From the NCBI GenBank assembly GCA_036503555.1, contig DASXWQ010000013.1, forward strand, positions 200,313 to 264,312: a stretch of DNA of 64,000 nt. The letters run 5' to 3'. The DNA comes from Actinocatenispora sp036503555. GTDB lineage: Bacteria; Actinomycetota; Actinomycetes; Mycobacteriales; Micromonosporaceae. Shown here in pieces: positions 49,923 to 57,889 of the stretch (positions are counted from its first letter, which is position 1; every line of letters starts with the position of its first letter). Position numbers and translations under genes: made by a program. The notes under the pieces were generated by a model. That model was given only the letters and a program-made list of their open reading frames with translations. It did no database searches and was not told the DNA's origin.

Positions 49923-49937
49923 CCGATCAGCCGCCCA

Positions 49938-51116
49938 TCAGCGGAACGCCGGCAGGCCCGTCAGCGCCTGCCCGAGCACCAGCGTGTGCACCTCGCTGGT
50001 CCCCTCGTACGTGAGCACCGACTCCAGGTTGTTCGCGTGCCGCAGCGGCGAGTACTCCAACGTGATGCCGGACGCGGCGAGGATCGTGCGGCACTCGCGG
50101 GCGATCGCCAGCGCCTCCCGGACGTTGTTGAGCTTGCCGAGGCTGACCTGTTCCGGCCGCAGCTGCCCCGCGTCCTTGCGGCGGCCCAGGTGGATCGCGA
50201 GCAGCGTCGCCTTGCCCAGCTCCAGCGTCATGTCGACGAGCTTGGCCTGGGTGAGCTGGAAGCCGCCGATCGGCCGGTCGAACACCTCCCGGGTCCGCGC
50301 GTACGCGAGGGTGGTCTCCAGGCAGTCCCGGGCGGCGCCGGTCGCACCGAACACGATGCCGAAGCGCGCCTCGTCCAGGCAGCCGAGCGGGCCGGCGAGC
50401 CCGCGCGCGCCGGGCAGCAGCGCGTCGGCCGGCAACCGTACGTCGTCGAGGACCAGCTCGGCGGTGACCGACGCGCGCAGCGACAGCTTGCGGGTGATCT
50501 CCCGGGCGGTGAAGCCGGGCGTACCGGCAGGGACGCAGAAGCCGCGGATGCCGTCGTCGGCGCGGGCCCAGACGACGGCGACGTCGGCGATCGTGCCGTT
50601 CGTGATCCACATCTTGGTGCCGTTGAGAACCCAGTCGGTGCCGTCACGGCGGGCGGTGCTGCGCATCCCGGCCGGGTTCGAGCCGAAGTCGGGCTCGGTC
50701 AGGCCGAAGCAGCCGATCGCCCGGCCGGCCGCCATCTCCGGCAGCCACCGCGTCTTCTGCTCCTCCGATCCGTACGCGTGGATCGCGTACATGGCCAGCG
50801 AGCCCTGCACGCTGACCAGGCTGCGCAGCCCCGAGTCGGCCGCCTCCATCTCGGCGCAGGCCAGCCCGTACGAGACGGCGTTGGTGCCGGCGCAGCCGTA
50901 CCCGCTCAGGTGCATGCCGAGCACGCCCAGCGTGCCCAGCTCGGCGGCCAGCTCACGGGCCGGCAGCGTGCCCGTCTCGTACCAGTCGGCGAGGTGCGGC
51001 CGCAGCCTGTCGTCGACGAACCGGCGCACCGTGTCACGGATGTCCCGCTCGGTGTCGGTGAGCAGCTCGTCCGTGCCGAACAGGGCGAGCGGGTGCTGCG
51101 GCGTCGCGTCGGGCAT
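49938..51116 (-). CDS. gcdH: Acyl-CoA dehydrogenase, glutaryl-CoA dehydrogenase type
   Basis: A 392-residue flavoenzyme. It has the GFGLTEPDFGSNPAGM block, NGTKMWITNGTIADVAVVWAR, VFDRPIGGFQLTQAKLVDM and the ending RHANNLESVLTYEGTSEVHTLVLGQALTG, whose Glu in YEGTSE is the catalytic base in glutaryl-CoA dehydrogenases. It would convert glutaryl-CoA to crotonyl-CoA with FAD, in lysine or tryptophan breakdown. The lysine pathway genes at 58907-64000 use a different route, so its substrate may be another short acyl-CoA. The next upstream gene on this strand is the exonuclease, 24 bases away. Confidence 0.88.
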   Translation of the reverse strand: MPDATPQHPLALFGTDELLTDTERDIRDTVRRFVDDRLRPHLADWYETGTLPARELAAELGTLGVLGMHLSGYGCAGTNAVSYGLACAEMEAADSGLRSLVSVQGSLAMYAIHAYGSEEQKTRWLPEMAAGRAIGCFGLTEPDFGSNPAGMRSTARRDGTDWVLNGTKMWITNGTIADVAVVWARADDGIRGFCVPAGTPGFTAREITRKLSLRASVTAELVLDDVRLPADALLPGARGLAGPLGCLDEARFGIVFGATGAARDCLETTLAYARTREVFDRPIGGFQLTQAKLVDMTLELGKATLLAIHLGRRKDAGQLRPEQVSLGKLNNVREALAIARECRTILAASGITLEYSPLRHANNLESVLTYEGTSEVHTLVLGQALTGLPAFR

Positions 51117-51140
51117 GCCGTCACCCTGCCACAGTGCGCG

Positions 51141-52043
51141 TCAGCCCGCGTTGTCCACGAGGGCGTCGGTGAGGCGGGTGAGGGGACTCGCCAGGTTCCA
51201 CTGCTCGGCCAGCTCGACGAGCCGGTCGGGGTGGGTGGGCGACGGCGGTAGCGCGGTGTCGACGGCGGGGACCGGCGCGTCGGTCGCCACCTGGACGACG
51301 GTGGGGGCGACGGCCAGGTAGTCGCGGGCCGCGGCGAGCTTGCGCGCGGGCGCGGTGGTCAGCGACCCGTCGTCGACGGCGGCGAGCATCCCGGCCAGGT
51401 CGCTGTGGGTGGCGAGCAGGCCGGCGGCGGTCTTCTCGCCGACGCCGGCCACGCCGGGCAGCCCGTCGGACGGGTCGCCGCGCAGCACCGCGAAGTCGAC
51501 GTACTGCGTGGCGTGCACGCCGTAGCGGGCGTGCAGTGCGGCGTCGTCGTACACCTCCAGCTTGGCGACGCCGCGGCCGCAGTAGAGCACCCGGGTGGTG
51601 GGCGTGATGACCTGGAACAGGTCCCGATCGCCGGTGACGACCTCGACGGGCGCCGGCTCGCGGACGGCCAGCGCGCCGATCACGTCGTCCGCCTCGTACC
51701 CGGGGGCGCCGGTGGCGGCGATCCCGGCGGCGGCGAGCACGTCGAGGATCAGCGGGACCTGCGGTGACAGCTCGTCGGGTACGTCCTCGCCGCCGGCCGC
51801 CGCCACCCGGTGCGCCTTGTACGACGCGATCAGCTCGACCCGCCAGGCGGGCCGCCAGTCGACGTCGAGGCAGCAGACGAGCCGGTCGGGCCGGCGGGTG
51901 CGGACCAGGTGGGCGATCATGTCGACGAACCCGCGCACCGCGTTGACCGGGGTGCCGTCGGGCGCGGTGATCGATTTCGGCGTGCCGTGGAAGGCGCGGA
52001 AGTACAGGCTCGCGGCGTCGACGAGCAGCAGCGGTCGGCTCAC
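51141..52043 (-). CDS. 5'-3' exonuclease (FEN/PolI amino-terminal type)
   Basis: About 300 residues. The acidic metal ligands lie in LLLVDAASLYFRAFHG, CCLDVDWRPAWR, PGYEADDVIGALA and VVTGDRDLFQVI, and the helix-hairpin-helix part GDPSDGLPGVAGVGEKTAAGLL follows. It cuts flaps or RNA primers in repair and replication. Stand-alone copies beside PolA are usual in actinomycetes. GTG 52043 begins at the conserved PLLLVDA block; GTG 52052 is the longer option. Confidence 0.9.
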   Translation of the reverse strand: MSRPLLLVDAASLYFRAFHGTPKSITAPDGTPVNAVRGFVDMIAHLVRTRRPDRLVCCLDVDWRPAWRVELIASYKAHRVAAAGGEDVPDELSPQVPLILDVLAAAGIAATGAPGYEADDVIGALAVREPAPVEVVTGDRDLFQVITPTTRVLYCGRGVAKLEVYDDAALHARYGVHATQYVDFAVLRGDPSDGLPGVAGVGEKTAAGLLATHSDLAGMLAAVDDGSLTTAPARKLAAARDYLAVAPTVVQVATDAPVPAVDTALPPSPTHPDRLVELAEQWNLASPLTRLTDALVDNAG

Positions 52044-52080
52044 CCCGCACACCCTGCCATGCCGGTACGACAGCGGTGGC

Positions 52081-53001
52081 TCACGGCACGATCACCAACT
52101 TGCCGCGGGTGTGTCCGGCGCGGCTGGCGTCGAACGCGGCGCCCACCTCGGACAGCCCGTACGTCCCGGCGACCTCGACGTCGAGCCGCCCGGCGTCAGC
52201 CAGCTCGGCGAGTTCGGCGAGGCGCGCGCCGTCGGGGCGTACCCAGAGCCACTGGCCGCCGTGCCCCTCGACGGTCGGGTCGGCGATCGACACCTGCCGT
52301 CCGCCGGGCGCGAGGACGGCCAGGGTCGTTGCGAGCTGGCCGCCGACCATGTCGGCGACGGTGCTCACACCGCCGGGCGCGAGGTCCCGGACGCGTTCGG
52401 CGAGGCCGTCGCCGTACGCGACGGGTTCGCCGCCGAGGCGCCGAACGTAGTCGTGGTTGGCGGGCGACGCGGTGCCGATGACGCGGGCGCCGCGGGCGAC
52501 GCCGAGCTGGACGGCGAAGCCGCCGACGCCGCCTGCGGCGCCGTACACGAGCAGCACGTCGCGGGGGCGTACGTCGAGGCGGTCCAGGCAGCGCAGCGCG
52601 GTCAGGCCGGCCAGCGGCAGCCCGGCGGCCTGGTGCCAGTCCAGCGCGGCGGGCTTGCGCGCGACGGCCGGCGCCGCCACCGACACGTACGCCGCGAACG
52701 TGCCGGCGCGGATGACGTCCTTGCGCGCGTACGACATGACCTCGTCGCCGGGGGCGAACTCGGGGGTGTCCGGGCCGCGGTCGCGGACCACGCCGGCCAC
52801 GTCCCAGCCGGGGATGACCGGAAACAGCGCCTCCATCATCGGGTCGAGCCCGCCGGCCATCACTTTCCAGTCGACGGGGTTGACGGCGGCGGCGCGTACC
52901 TCGATGAGGACCTGGCCGGGCCCGACGCGCGGGTCGGGCAGCTCGCCGACGCTCAGGCGCGAGTTGTCGGCGGCGAACGAGTCGTAGCTGACGGCGCGCA
53001 C
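52081..53001 (-). CDS. NADP-dependent quinone oxidoreductase-like protein
   Basis: A 306-residue zinc-independent medium-chain reductase. It opens VSYDSFAADNSRLSVGELPDP, has RAAAVNPVDWKVMAGG, the NADPH motif VLLVYGAAGGVGGFAVQLGVARGA, and ends DASRAGHTRGKLVIV. It reduces quinones or enones with NADPH. GTG 53001 has GGAGG five bases upstream. It is divergent from the MarR gene, with a palindrome between them, so it is probably the target of that repressor. Confidence 0.9.
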   Translation of the reverse strand: MRAVSYDSFAADNSRLSVGELPDPRVGPGQVLIEVRAAAVNPVDWKVMAGGLDPMMEALFPVIPGWDVAGVVRDRGPDTPEFAPGDEVMSYARKDVIRAGTFAAYVSVAAPAVARKPAALDWHQAAGLPLAGLTALRCLDRLDVRPRDVLLVYGAAGGVGGFAVQLGVARGARVIGTASPANHDYVRRLGGEPVAYGDGLAERVRDLAPGGVSTVADMVGGQLATTLAVLAPGGRQVSIADPTVEGHGGQWLWVRPDGARLAELAELADAGRLDVEVAGTYGLSEVGAAFDASRAGHTRGKLVIVP

Positions 53002-53084
53002 CGGCGCCTCCCTCCGGTCGGTGGGCGGATCCGCCCTGACCGTACGCCGGGGCGGCGCGGCTGTTGCGCCCTTCCGCGGAGCCC

Positions 53085-53106
53085 ATTCGTGGTTCGCGGT
53101 ACGAAT
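53085..53106. promoter_or_regulatory. Candidate MarR operator between divergent genes
   Basis: ATTCGT-N10-ACGAAT lies 24 bases before the MarR start and about 84 bases from the quinone reductase start. MarR-family dimers bind dyads of this size. Also nearby are two TTCGACG words (53110-53128). Confidence 0.55.
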
Positions 53107-53129
53107 CGGTTCGACGTATTCTTCGACGC

Positions 53130-53591
53130 ATGGGGAAACCGGGTGAGCGGATGGGTGTGGTCACGGCGCTGGTGCGGTCGTCGTTCCTGGTGAGCGCCGT
53201 CTATGCCGAGGCCGCCCGGGAGTACGGGTTGACGCCGCAGCAGGGGCAGCTGCTGTGCGTGCTGATGCCCGGTCCGTACGGGATGGGTGAGCTGGGGTCG
53301 ACCCTGGGCCTGGCGAAGTCGAGCCTGTCCGGCCTGGTGGACCGCACCGCGCAGCGCGGCCTGGTGCGCCGGGAGCCGGATCCGGCGGACCGGCGGGCGA
53401 TCCGGGTGGCGTTGACCCCGGCGGGTTCGACGCTGGTCGACGAGTTCTACGCGGAGACGTGCCGGCGGGTGGACCGGCTGCCGGCGGCGTTCGGTGACGA
53501 CGACCGGGGCCGGCTGGCGGAGCTGCTTGGCAGGCTGGTGCGCGACAACGAGGTCCCGGTCGTGTTCATGGAGCTGGACGAGCCGCGCTAG
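53130..53591 (+). CDS. MarR-family transcriptional regulator
   Basis: A 153-residue winged-helix regulator. The amino-terminal part MGVVTALVRSSFLVSAVYAEAAREYGLTPQQGQLLCVL is the dimerisation helix, and MGELGSTLGLAKSSLSGLVDRTAQRGLVRREPDPADRRAIRVALTPAG the recognition helix and wing. No cysteine pattern for redox control is present. It is divergent from the quinone reductase and its last four bases overlap the end of the convergent NDH-2-like gene. It may control both; both neighbours deal with quinones. Confidence 0.92.
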   Translation: MGKPGERMGVVTALVRSSFLVSAVYAEAAREYGLTPQQGQLLCVLMPGPYGMGELGSTLGLAKSSLSGLVDRTAQRGLVRREPDPADRRAIRVALTPAGSTLVDEFYAETCRRVDRLPAAFGDDDRGRLAELLGRLVRDNEVPVVFMELDEPR

Positions 53592-54673
53592 CGGCCGAAC
53601 AGCTCGGCGAACCGGCCGACCAGCAGGTCCGTCCCCTTGTACGCGCTGACCTGCTCGGCGGGCAGCGCGACCGGCCCGTCGTCGGTCGGCATCTGGCCGA
53701 CGCCGCCGGCCGGGCCGAGCGGCAGCAGCACCATCGGTACCGGCGTGGGGTGGTACGCGGCGGTCGGCTGCTCCCCGCGTACCCGGGCGAGGATGTTCGC
53801 GGCGACCACGCCGGCGTGCCGGGTGGCGTGCCCGGCCCGCTTGGCCTCGGGCACGTCGGTGACGTCGCCGACCGCGTGCACGGTGTCGTGGTCGACGACG
53901 GTCAGCCGCTCGGTGACCCGGATCTCGCCCCGGTCGTTGCGCGCGGCGGCGAGCTCGCGGCCGAGCATGTCGGCGTTGACGCGTACGCCGTGGCAGCGGA
54001 ACCAGATGTCGGCGGTGAGCGCGCCGCCGGTGGTGTCGACGGTGAACGTCGCCGCGACGCCCGGTGCGCTGGGCGGGTCGACGGTCAGCCGGGTGCCGAG
54101 GCGCAGGTCGACGCCGAGCGCGTCGAGCTGTCGGTGCAGCTCGTCGCGTACCTCGGTGAGGTAGCCGGGGACGAGCCGGTCGGCCGGGTCGACGATCGTG
54201 ACCTTCTTGTCCGGCCACACGGCGAGGATCTCGCCGGCCAGCTCCAGGCCGACGGGGCCGGCGCCGGTGATGAGTACGCGCGGGGACCGGTCGAGCGCGT
54301 CGCGGGTGGCGCGGAGCCGGTCGAGCGCCTCGGCGGTCACGTCGGTGTCCATCTTCGCCGGGTACGGGTAGGCGGAGCCCGTGGCGAGCACGACGTGGTC
54401 GGCGTCGACGCGCCGCCCGGAGGCGAGCAGGACCCCGCCGGGGTCGACGGCGGTGGCCTTCTCGCGCAGCACGGCGCCGTGTGCCAGGAGCCGGTCGTAC
54501 GGCAGGAACATCTTCTCCGCCCAGTCGGTCCGGACCAGTGCGCGCAGCGCGGCGGAGGAGTGCACGAACGCGTCCTTGGGCTCGACGAGCACCACGTCGG
54601 TGTCGGCGTCGAGTGCCTTGGCGACGGTGGCGCCGCCGTACCCGCCGCCGACCACGACGACCCTGTCACCCAT
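53588..54673 (-). CDS. Type II NADH dehydrogenase/AIF-like FAD oxidoreductase
   Basis: A 361-residue flavoprotein. The FAD site VVVVGGGYGGATVAKAL begins at residue 4, a second nucleotide site is RVLITGAGPVGLELAGEILA, and the last FAD contact is VHAVGDVTDVPEAKRAGHATRHAGVVAANI. It oxidises NAD(P)H and passes electrons to quinone or another acceptor at the membrane face. Shorter than classical NDH-2 (about 430), like the FSP1/AIFM2 group. Operator-like dyads lie between it and the upstream methyltransferase gene. Confidence 0.88.
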   Translation of the reverse strand: MGDRVVVVGGGYGGATVAKALDADTDVVLVEPKDAFVHSSAALRALVRTDWAEKMFLPYDRLLAHGAVLREKATAVDPGGVLLASGRRVDADHVVLATGSAYPYPAKMDTDVTAEALDRLRATRDALDRSPRVLITGAGPVGLELAGEILAVWPDKKVTIVDPADRLVPGYLTEVRDELHRQLDALGVDLRLGTRLTVDPPSAPGVAATFTVDTTGGALTADIWFRCHGVRVNADMLGRELAAARNDRGEIRVTERLTVVDHDTVHAVGDVTDVPEAKRAGHATRHAGVVAANILARVRGEQPTAAYHPTPVPMVLLPLGPAGGVGQMPTDDGPVALPAEQVSAYKGTDLLVGRFAELFGR

Positions 54674-54690
54674 GCGGCCACACTCCTCAC

Positions 54691-54721
54691 ACTATTGGTT
54701 CGTGAGAGGAACAATAATAGT
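54691..54721. promoter_or_regulatory. Operator-like dyad ACTATT...AATAGT
   Basis: An AT-rich imperfect palindrome: ACTATTGGTTC, six bases, then GGAACAATAATAGT. It lies 18 bases upstream of the FAD oxidoreductase start, in a very GC-rich genome, and so stands out. A repressor such as the nearby MarR protein may bind it. Confidence 0.55.
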
Positions 54722-54734
54722 TCGGAGTCCGAAC
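54720..54734. promoter_or_regulatory. Palindrome GTTCGGA-G-TCCGAAC
   Basis: Seven-base perfect arms around one base. It abuts the dyad at 54691-54721 and lies one base from the stop of the methyltransferase gene. It may be a second operator or a small terminator for that gene. Confidence 0.5.
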
Positions 54735-54735
54735 G

Positions 54736-55587
54736 TCACCTCTGGGGTCGGTACGCGGCGACGGTGACCGACGCGGTGACCTCGACCCGCTCGGGCAGGC
54801 CCGCGATCCGACCGGCCAGCGCCTCGGCGCCCAGGTGGCGTGCGCTGGGGCCCATGCCGACGACGGTGCCGACCTCCGCGTGGTCGAGCCGCATCGTGAA
54901 CTCGACCCGCCGCCCGCCCGCCGGTACGAACCCGGCGAGGCTGTCGGCGAGCCGCCGGTCCTTGTCGGCGTCCACGGCGACCAGGCCGAGCGCGTCGACA
55001 AGCTCGTGCAGGTGCCCGGTGGTGGGCGTGACCACGACGAGGCTGCCGTCGGCGCCCAGGACGCGGCGGATCTCGGCGGCGTTGCGCGGCGCGAACACGT
55101 TCAGCACCAGCCCGACCGAGCCGGTACGCACCGGCAGCGGCCGCCAGGTGTCCGCGCCGACCGCGGCGACGCGGGGATGGGCGCGGGCGGCGCGGCGCAG
55201 CGCGTACCGGGAGAGGTCGAGGGCGAGGCCGACCCGGCCGGGGAGCGCATCGAGCGCGGCGGTCAGGTAGTAGCCGGTGCCGGCGCCGAGGTCGAGGACC
55301 GCGCCGTCGCCGGGTACGGCGGCCGCGGTGAGTGCGGCGGCGACGGGGGAGTAGTGGCCGGCGGCGAGGAAGCGTACGCGGGCGTCGACCATCTCGGCGC
55401 TGTCGCCGGTGCCGGGGCCGGCGGCGCCGGTCAGCAGCGTGACGTACCCCTGTCTGGCGACGTCGAAGCTGTGCCCGGTGGGGCAGCGGACCGTGCCGCC
55501 GGCCAGGGTCAGGTCGGCGGAGCAGTGCGGGCAGCGCAGGTACGGCAGGGCGTCGGCGAGCACGCCTGAATCATGCCGCTCCCGCAT
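54736..55587 (-). CDS. 23S rRNA (guanine-N1)-methyltransferase, RlmA/TlrB type
   Basis: A 283-residue methyltransferase. The amino-terminal zinc finger reads YLRCPHCSADLTL and RCPTGHSFDVARQGYVTLL (Cys-x2-Cys ... Cys-x3-His), specific to RlmA proteins. The SAM site is VLDLGAGTGYYLTAALDAL, and LNVFAPRNAAEIRRVL follows. RlmA(I) modifies G745 and RlmA(II)/TlrB modifies G748, which gives resistance to tylosin-type macrolides; which one cannot be decided by eye. The repeat-like palindrome at 55593 sits directly upstream of the start. Confidence 0.88.
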   Translation of the reverse strand: MRERHDSGVLADALPYLRCPHCSADLTLAGGTVRCPTGHSFDVARQGYVTLLTGAAGPGTGDSAEMVDARVRFLAAGHYSPVAAALTAAAVPGDGAVLDLGAGTGYYLTAALDALPGRVGLALDLSRYALRRAARAHPRVAAVGADTWRPLPVRTGSVGLVLNVFAPRNAAEIRRVLGADGSLVVVTPTTGHLHELVDALGLVAVDADKDRRLADSLAGFVPAGGRRVEFTMRLDHAEVGTVVGMGPSARHLGAEALAGRIAGLPERVEVTASVTVAAYRPQR

Positions 55588-55592
55588 TGATA

Positions 55593-55609
55593 CCAGCTTC
55601 CTAGGAAGC
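55593..55609 (+). repeat. Palindromic relative of the dispersed repeat
   Basis: CCAGCTTCCTAGGAAGC contains the perfect 14-base palindrome GCTTCCTAGGAAGC. The copies at 20775 and 49728 differ at two positions. On the minus strand it lies about six bases before the RlmA start, over the expected ribosome site, and on the plus strand it lies upstream of the acyl-CoA dehydrogenase. A MarR-type or similar repressor site is the likeliest role. Confidence 0.7.
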
Positions 55610-55725
55610 CCATGAGCGATGAGACCCAACTGCTTGGTAACAACCCAAGCCCGCACCCACGACAGGGACCCAAACGAGCGTTAAGCTCGCCGCTATCTGG
55701 CGGTGCTCACTGTCTGGGAGGAACG

Positions 55726-56895
55726 ATGAGCGCACCGGGCACAGCGCGACCGACATCGGTGGAACGGATCCTGCCCACCGAGGAGGCCGCGGCGCTGCTC
55801 GACCTGACAGCCGAGATCGCCGACGGCGAGCTCGCGCCCCGCGCGGCGGACTTCGAGGCGCGGGGCGAGTTTCCCCGCGAGGTGTTCCGCACCCTCGGCC
55901 GCGCCGGGCTGCTGAGCCTGCCGTACCCGGAGGAGTACGGCGGCGCCGACCAGCCGTACGAGGTGTACCTCCAGGTGGTCGAGGAGCTGGCGCGGCGCTG
56001 GCTGTCGATCGGGCTGGGCGTCAGCGTGCACACGCTGTCGTGCTTCCCGGTGTCGGCGTACGGCAGCGAGCAGCAGCGCAAGCGGTTCCTGCCGGACATG
56101 CTCGGCGGTGAACAGCTCGGGGCGTACTGCCTGTCGGAGCCGGCGGGCGGCTCGGACGCGGCGTCGCTGACCACGCGCGCGGTGGCCGACGGCGACGAGT
56201 ACCGGGTGACGGGGACGAAGGCGTGGGTGTCGCACGGCGGGTGCGCCGACTTCTACAACGTGTTCGTCCGTACCGGTGGGCCGGGCGCGGAGGGCATCTC
56301 GTGCCTGCTGGTCGATCCGGCGTCGCCGGGCCTCGTACCGCAGGCGCCGGAGCGCAAGATGGGGCTGTCGGCGGAGCGTACGGCGCAGGTCGCGTTCGAC
56401 GACGCGCGCGTGCCGGCGGACCGGCTGCTGGGCGCCGAGGGTGTCGGGTTCCGGATCGCGATGCAGGCGTTGGACTCGGGCCGGCTGGGCATCGCGGCGT
56501 GCGCGGTGGGGTTGGCGCAGTCGGCGCTGGACTACGCCTGCGGGTACGCGATGGAGCGGGAGCAGTTCGGGCGGCCGATCGCGGCGTTCCAGGGGGTGGG
56601 TTTCCTGCTGGCGGACGCGGCGACGCAGATCGCGGCGGCCCGTTCGCTGGTGCTGACGGCGGCGCGGTTGCGTGACGCGGGCCGGCCGTACACGGTGGAG
56701 GCGGCGAAGGCGAAGCTGTTCGCGACGGACATGGCGATGCGCGTGACGACCGACATGGTGCAGGTCCTCGGCGGGTACGGGTACGTGGCCGACCACCCGG
56801 TGGAGCGGTACTTCCGGGAGGCGAAGGTGCTGCAGATCGTGGAGGGCACCAACCAGATCCAGCGGGTGGTGATCGCGCGCGCGCTCACGTCGTGA
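55726..56895 (+). CDS. Acyl-CoA dehydrogenase
   Basis: A 389-residue FAD enzyme. YCLSEPAGGSDAASLTTRAV and GTKAWVSHGG form the flavin and substrate site, REQFGRPIAAFQGVGFLLADAATQIAAARSLV the helical domain, and VQVLGGYGYVADHPVERYFREAKVLQIVEGTNQIQRVVIAR the end, whose Glu in EGTNQ is the catalytic base. It introduces a double bond into a short or medium acyl-CoA. ATG 55726 has GGGAGGAACG upstream; an in-frame ATG at 55612 just after the palindrome adds an unconserved tail. It is followed after 21 bases by an AsnC regulator. Confidence 0.9.
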   Translation: MSAPGTARPTSVERILPTEEAAALLDLTAEIADGELAPRAADFEARGEFPREVFRTLGRAGLLSLPYPEEYGGADQPYEVYLQVVEELARRWLSIGLGVSVHTLSCFPVSAYGSEQQRKRFLPDMLGGEQLGAYCLSEPAGGSDAASLTTRAVADGDEYRVTGTKAWVSHGGCADFYNVFVRTGGPGAEGISCLLVDPASPGLVPQAPERKMGLSAERTAQVAFDDARVPADRLLGAEGVGFRIAMQALDSGRLGIAACAVGLAQSALDYACGYAMEREQFGRPIAAFQGVGFLLADAATQIAAARSLVLTAARLRDAGRPYTVEAAKAKLFATDMAMRVTTDMVQVLGGYGYVADHPVERYFREAKVLQIVEGTNQIQRVVIARALTS

Positions 56896-56916
56896 TCACC
56901 GGTGTAGCTTCGTGGC

Positions 56917-57381
56917 GTGGAGGACATCGACCGAGCGATCGTGGCCGCCCTGTCCTCGGACGGGCGGCTGTCGTACACGGATCTGGCCGAGCGGGTGGGG
57001 CTGTCGGTGTCGGCGGTGCACCAGCGGGTGCGGCGGCTGGAGCAGCGCGGCGTGATCCGCGGGTACGCGGCGGTGGTCGACTACGCGGCGCTGGGGCTGC
57101 CGTTGACGGCGTTCGTGGCGATCCGGCCGACGGATCCGGCGGCGCCGGACGACGCGCCGGAGCGGTTGGCGCACCTGCCGGAGATCGAGTCGTGCTATTC
57201 GGTGGCCGGTGAGGACTTCTACCTGTTGAAGGTGCGGGTGGCGTCGCCGGTGGATCTGGAGGGGTTGTTGCAGCGGATCCGGTCGGTGGCGGGGGTGACG
57301 CACCGGACGACCATCGTGCTGTCCACGCCGTACGAGGGGCGTGCGCCGAGGGCGCGCGCGGGGGAGGACGTCGATGGCTGA
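56917..57381 (+). CDS. Lrp/AsnC-family regulator
   Basis: A 154-residue regulator. The helix-turn-helix DIDRAIVAALSSDGRLSYTDLAERVGLSVSAVHQRVRRLEQRGVIRGYAA is at residues 3-53 and the RAM ligand domain follows (YSVAGEDFYLLKVRVASPVDLEGLLQRI). Ligands are usually amino acids. It lies between an acyl-CoA dehydrogenase and a globin gene and is translated with both; lysine or branched-chain amino acid breakdown is a possible theme. GTG start. Confidence 0.9.
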   Translation: MEDIDRAIVAALSSDGRLSYTDLAERVGLSVSAVHQRVRRLEQRGVIRGYAAVVDYAALGLPLTAFVAIRPTDPAAPDDAPERLAHLPEIESCYSVAGEDFYLLKVRVASPVDLEGLLQRIRSVAGVTHRTTIVLSTPYEGRAPRARAGEDVDG

Positions 57382-57841
57382 GCAGGAGCCGCCGCCGATC
57401 GTGGCGTGGGCGGGTGGTCCGGAGGCGTTGGTACGTCTGACGGAGGCGTTCTACGCGCACGTGGCGAAGGACGAGTTGCTGGCGCCGTTGTTCGCGCAGA
57501 TGGACGAGCACCATCCGCGGTACGTGGCGATGTGGTTGACGGAGGTGTTCAACGGCCCGGCGGAGTACACGGCGACGCGTGGTGGGCATCCGCACATGGC
57601 GCGTCAGCATCTGGGTCGGGGGATCACGGAGCGGCAGCGGCGCCGGTGGGTGGAGTTGTTGACGGACACGGCGGACGAGGTGGGTCTGCCGTCGGATCCG
57701 GAGTTTCGCGCGGTGTTCGCGTACTACATCGAGTGGGGGACGCGGATGGCGCTGGTGTATTCGGGTGAGGATCCGCCGGAGATCGGCCCGGCGGACGTCC
57801 CGGTGTGGCACTGGAACCAGACGCCGCCCTGGCAGGGCTGA
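57374..57841 (+). CDS. Group II truncated hemoglobin
   Basis: A 155-residue globin. FYAHVAKDELLAPLFAQMDEHHPRYVAMWLTEVFNGPAEYT is the B to E helix part, and HPHMARQHLGRGITERQRRRWVELLTDTADEVGL carries the proximal His in ARQHLG. It binds oxygen or nitric oxide and may feed an oxygenase. The start overlaps the AsnC stop by eight bases, so they are made together. Confidence 0.88.
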   Translation: MAEQEPPPIVAWAGGPEALVRLTEAFYAHVAKDELLAPLFAQMDEHHPRYVAMWLTEVFNGPAEYTATRGGHPHMARQHLGRGITERQRRRWVELLTDTADEVGLPSDPEFRAVFAYYIEWGTRMALVYSGEDPPEIGPADVPVWHWNQTPPWQG

Positions 57842-57846
57842 GGGTT

Positions 57847-57882
57847 GGGCGGCGCCGTCCCGGGGTGTCGGGCGGCGCCGTC
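57847..57882. repeat. Two direct 13-base repeats between convergent genes
   Basis: GGGCGGCGCCGTC occurs at 57847-57859 and 57870-57882, between the globin stop and the phosphatase stop. Each copy contains the palindrome GGCGCC, so the pair can fold and may end transcription from both sides. Confidence 0.5.
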
Positions 57883-57889
57883 GGTGTCT

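Larger units (their letters stand above)
49562..49937. other. 376-base region between two minus-strand genes
   Basis: It holds the dispersed repeat at 49728-49745 and, on the minus strand near 49830-49922, a short remnant resembling an OmpR-type winged-helix domain. The promoter of the phosphoglucomutase gene must lie in its left part, where GGAGGT is seen near 49624. The composition is unusually AT-rich for this genome at 49720-49860. No complete gene is present. Confidence 0.5.
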
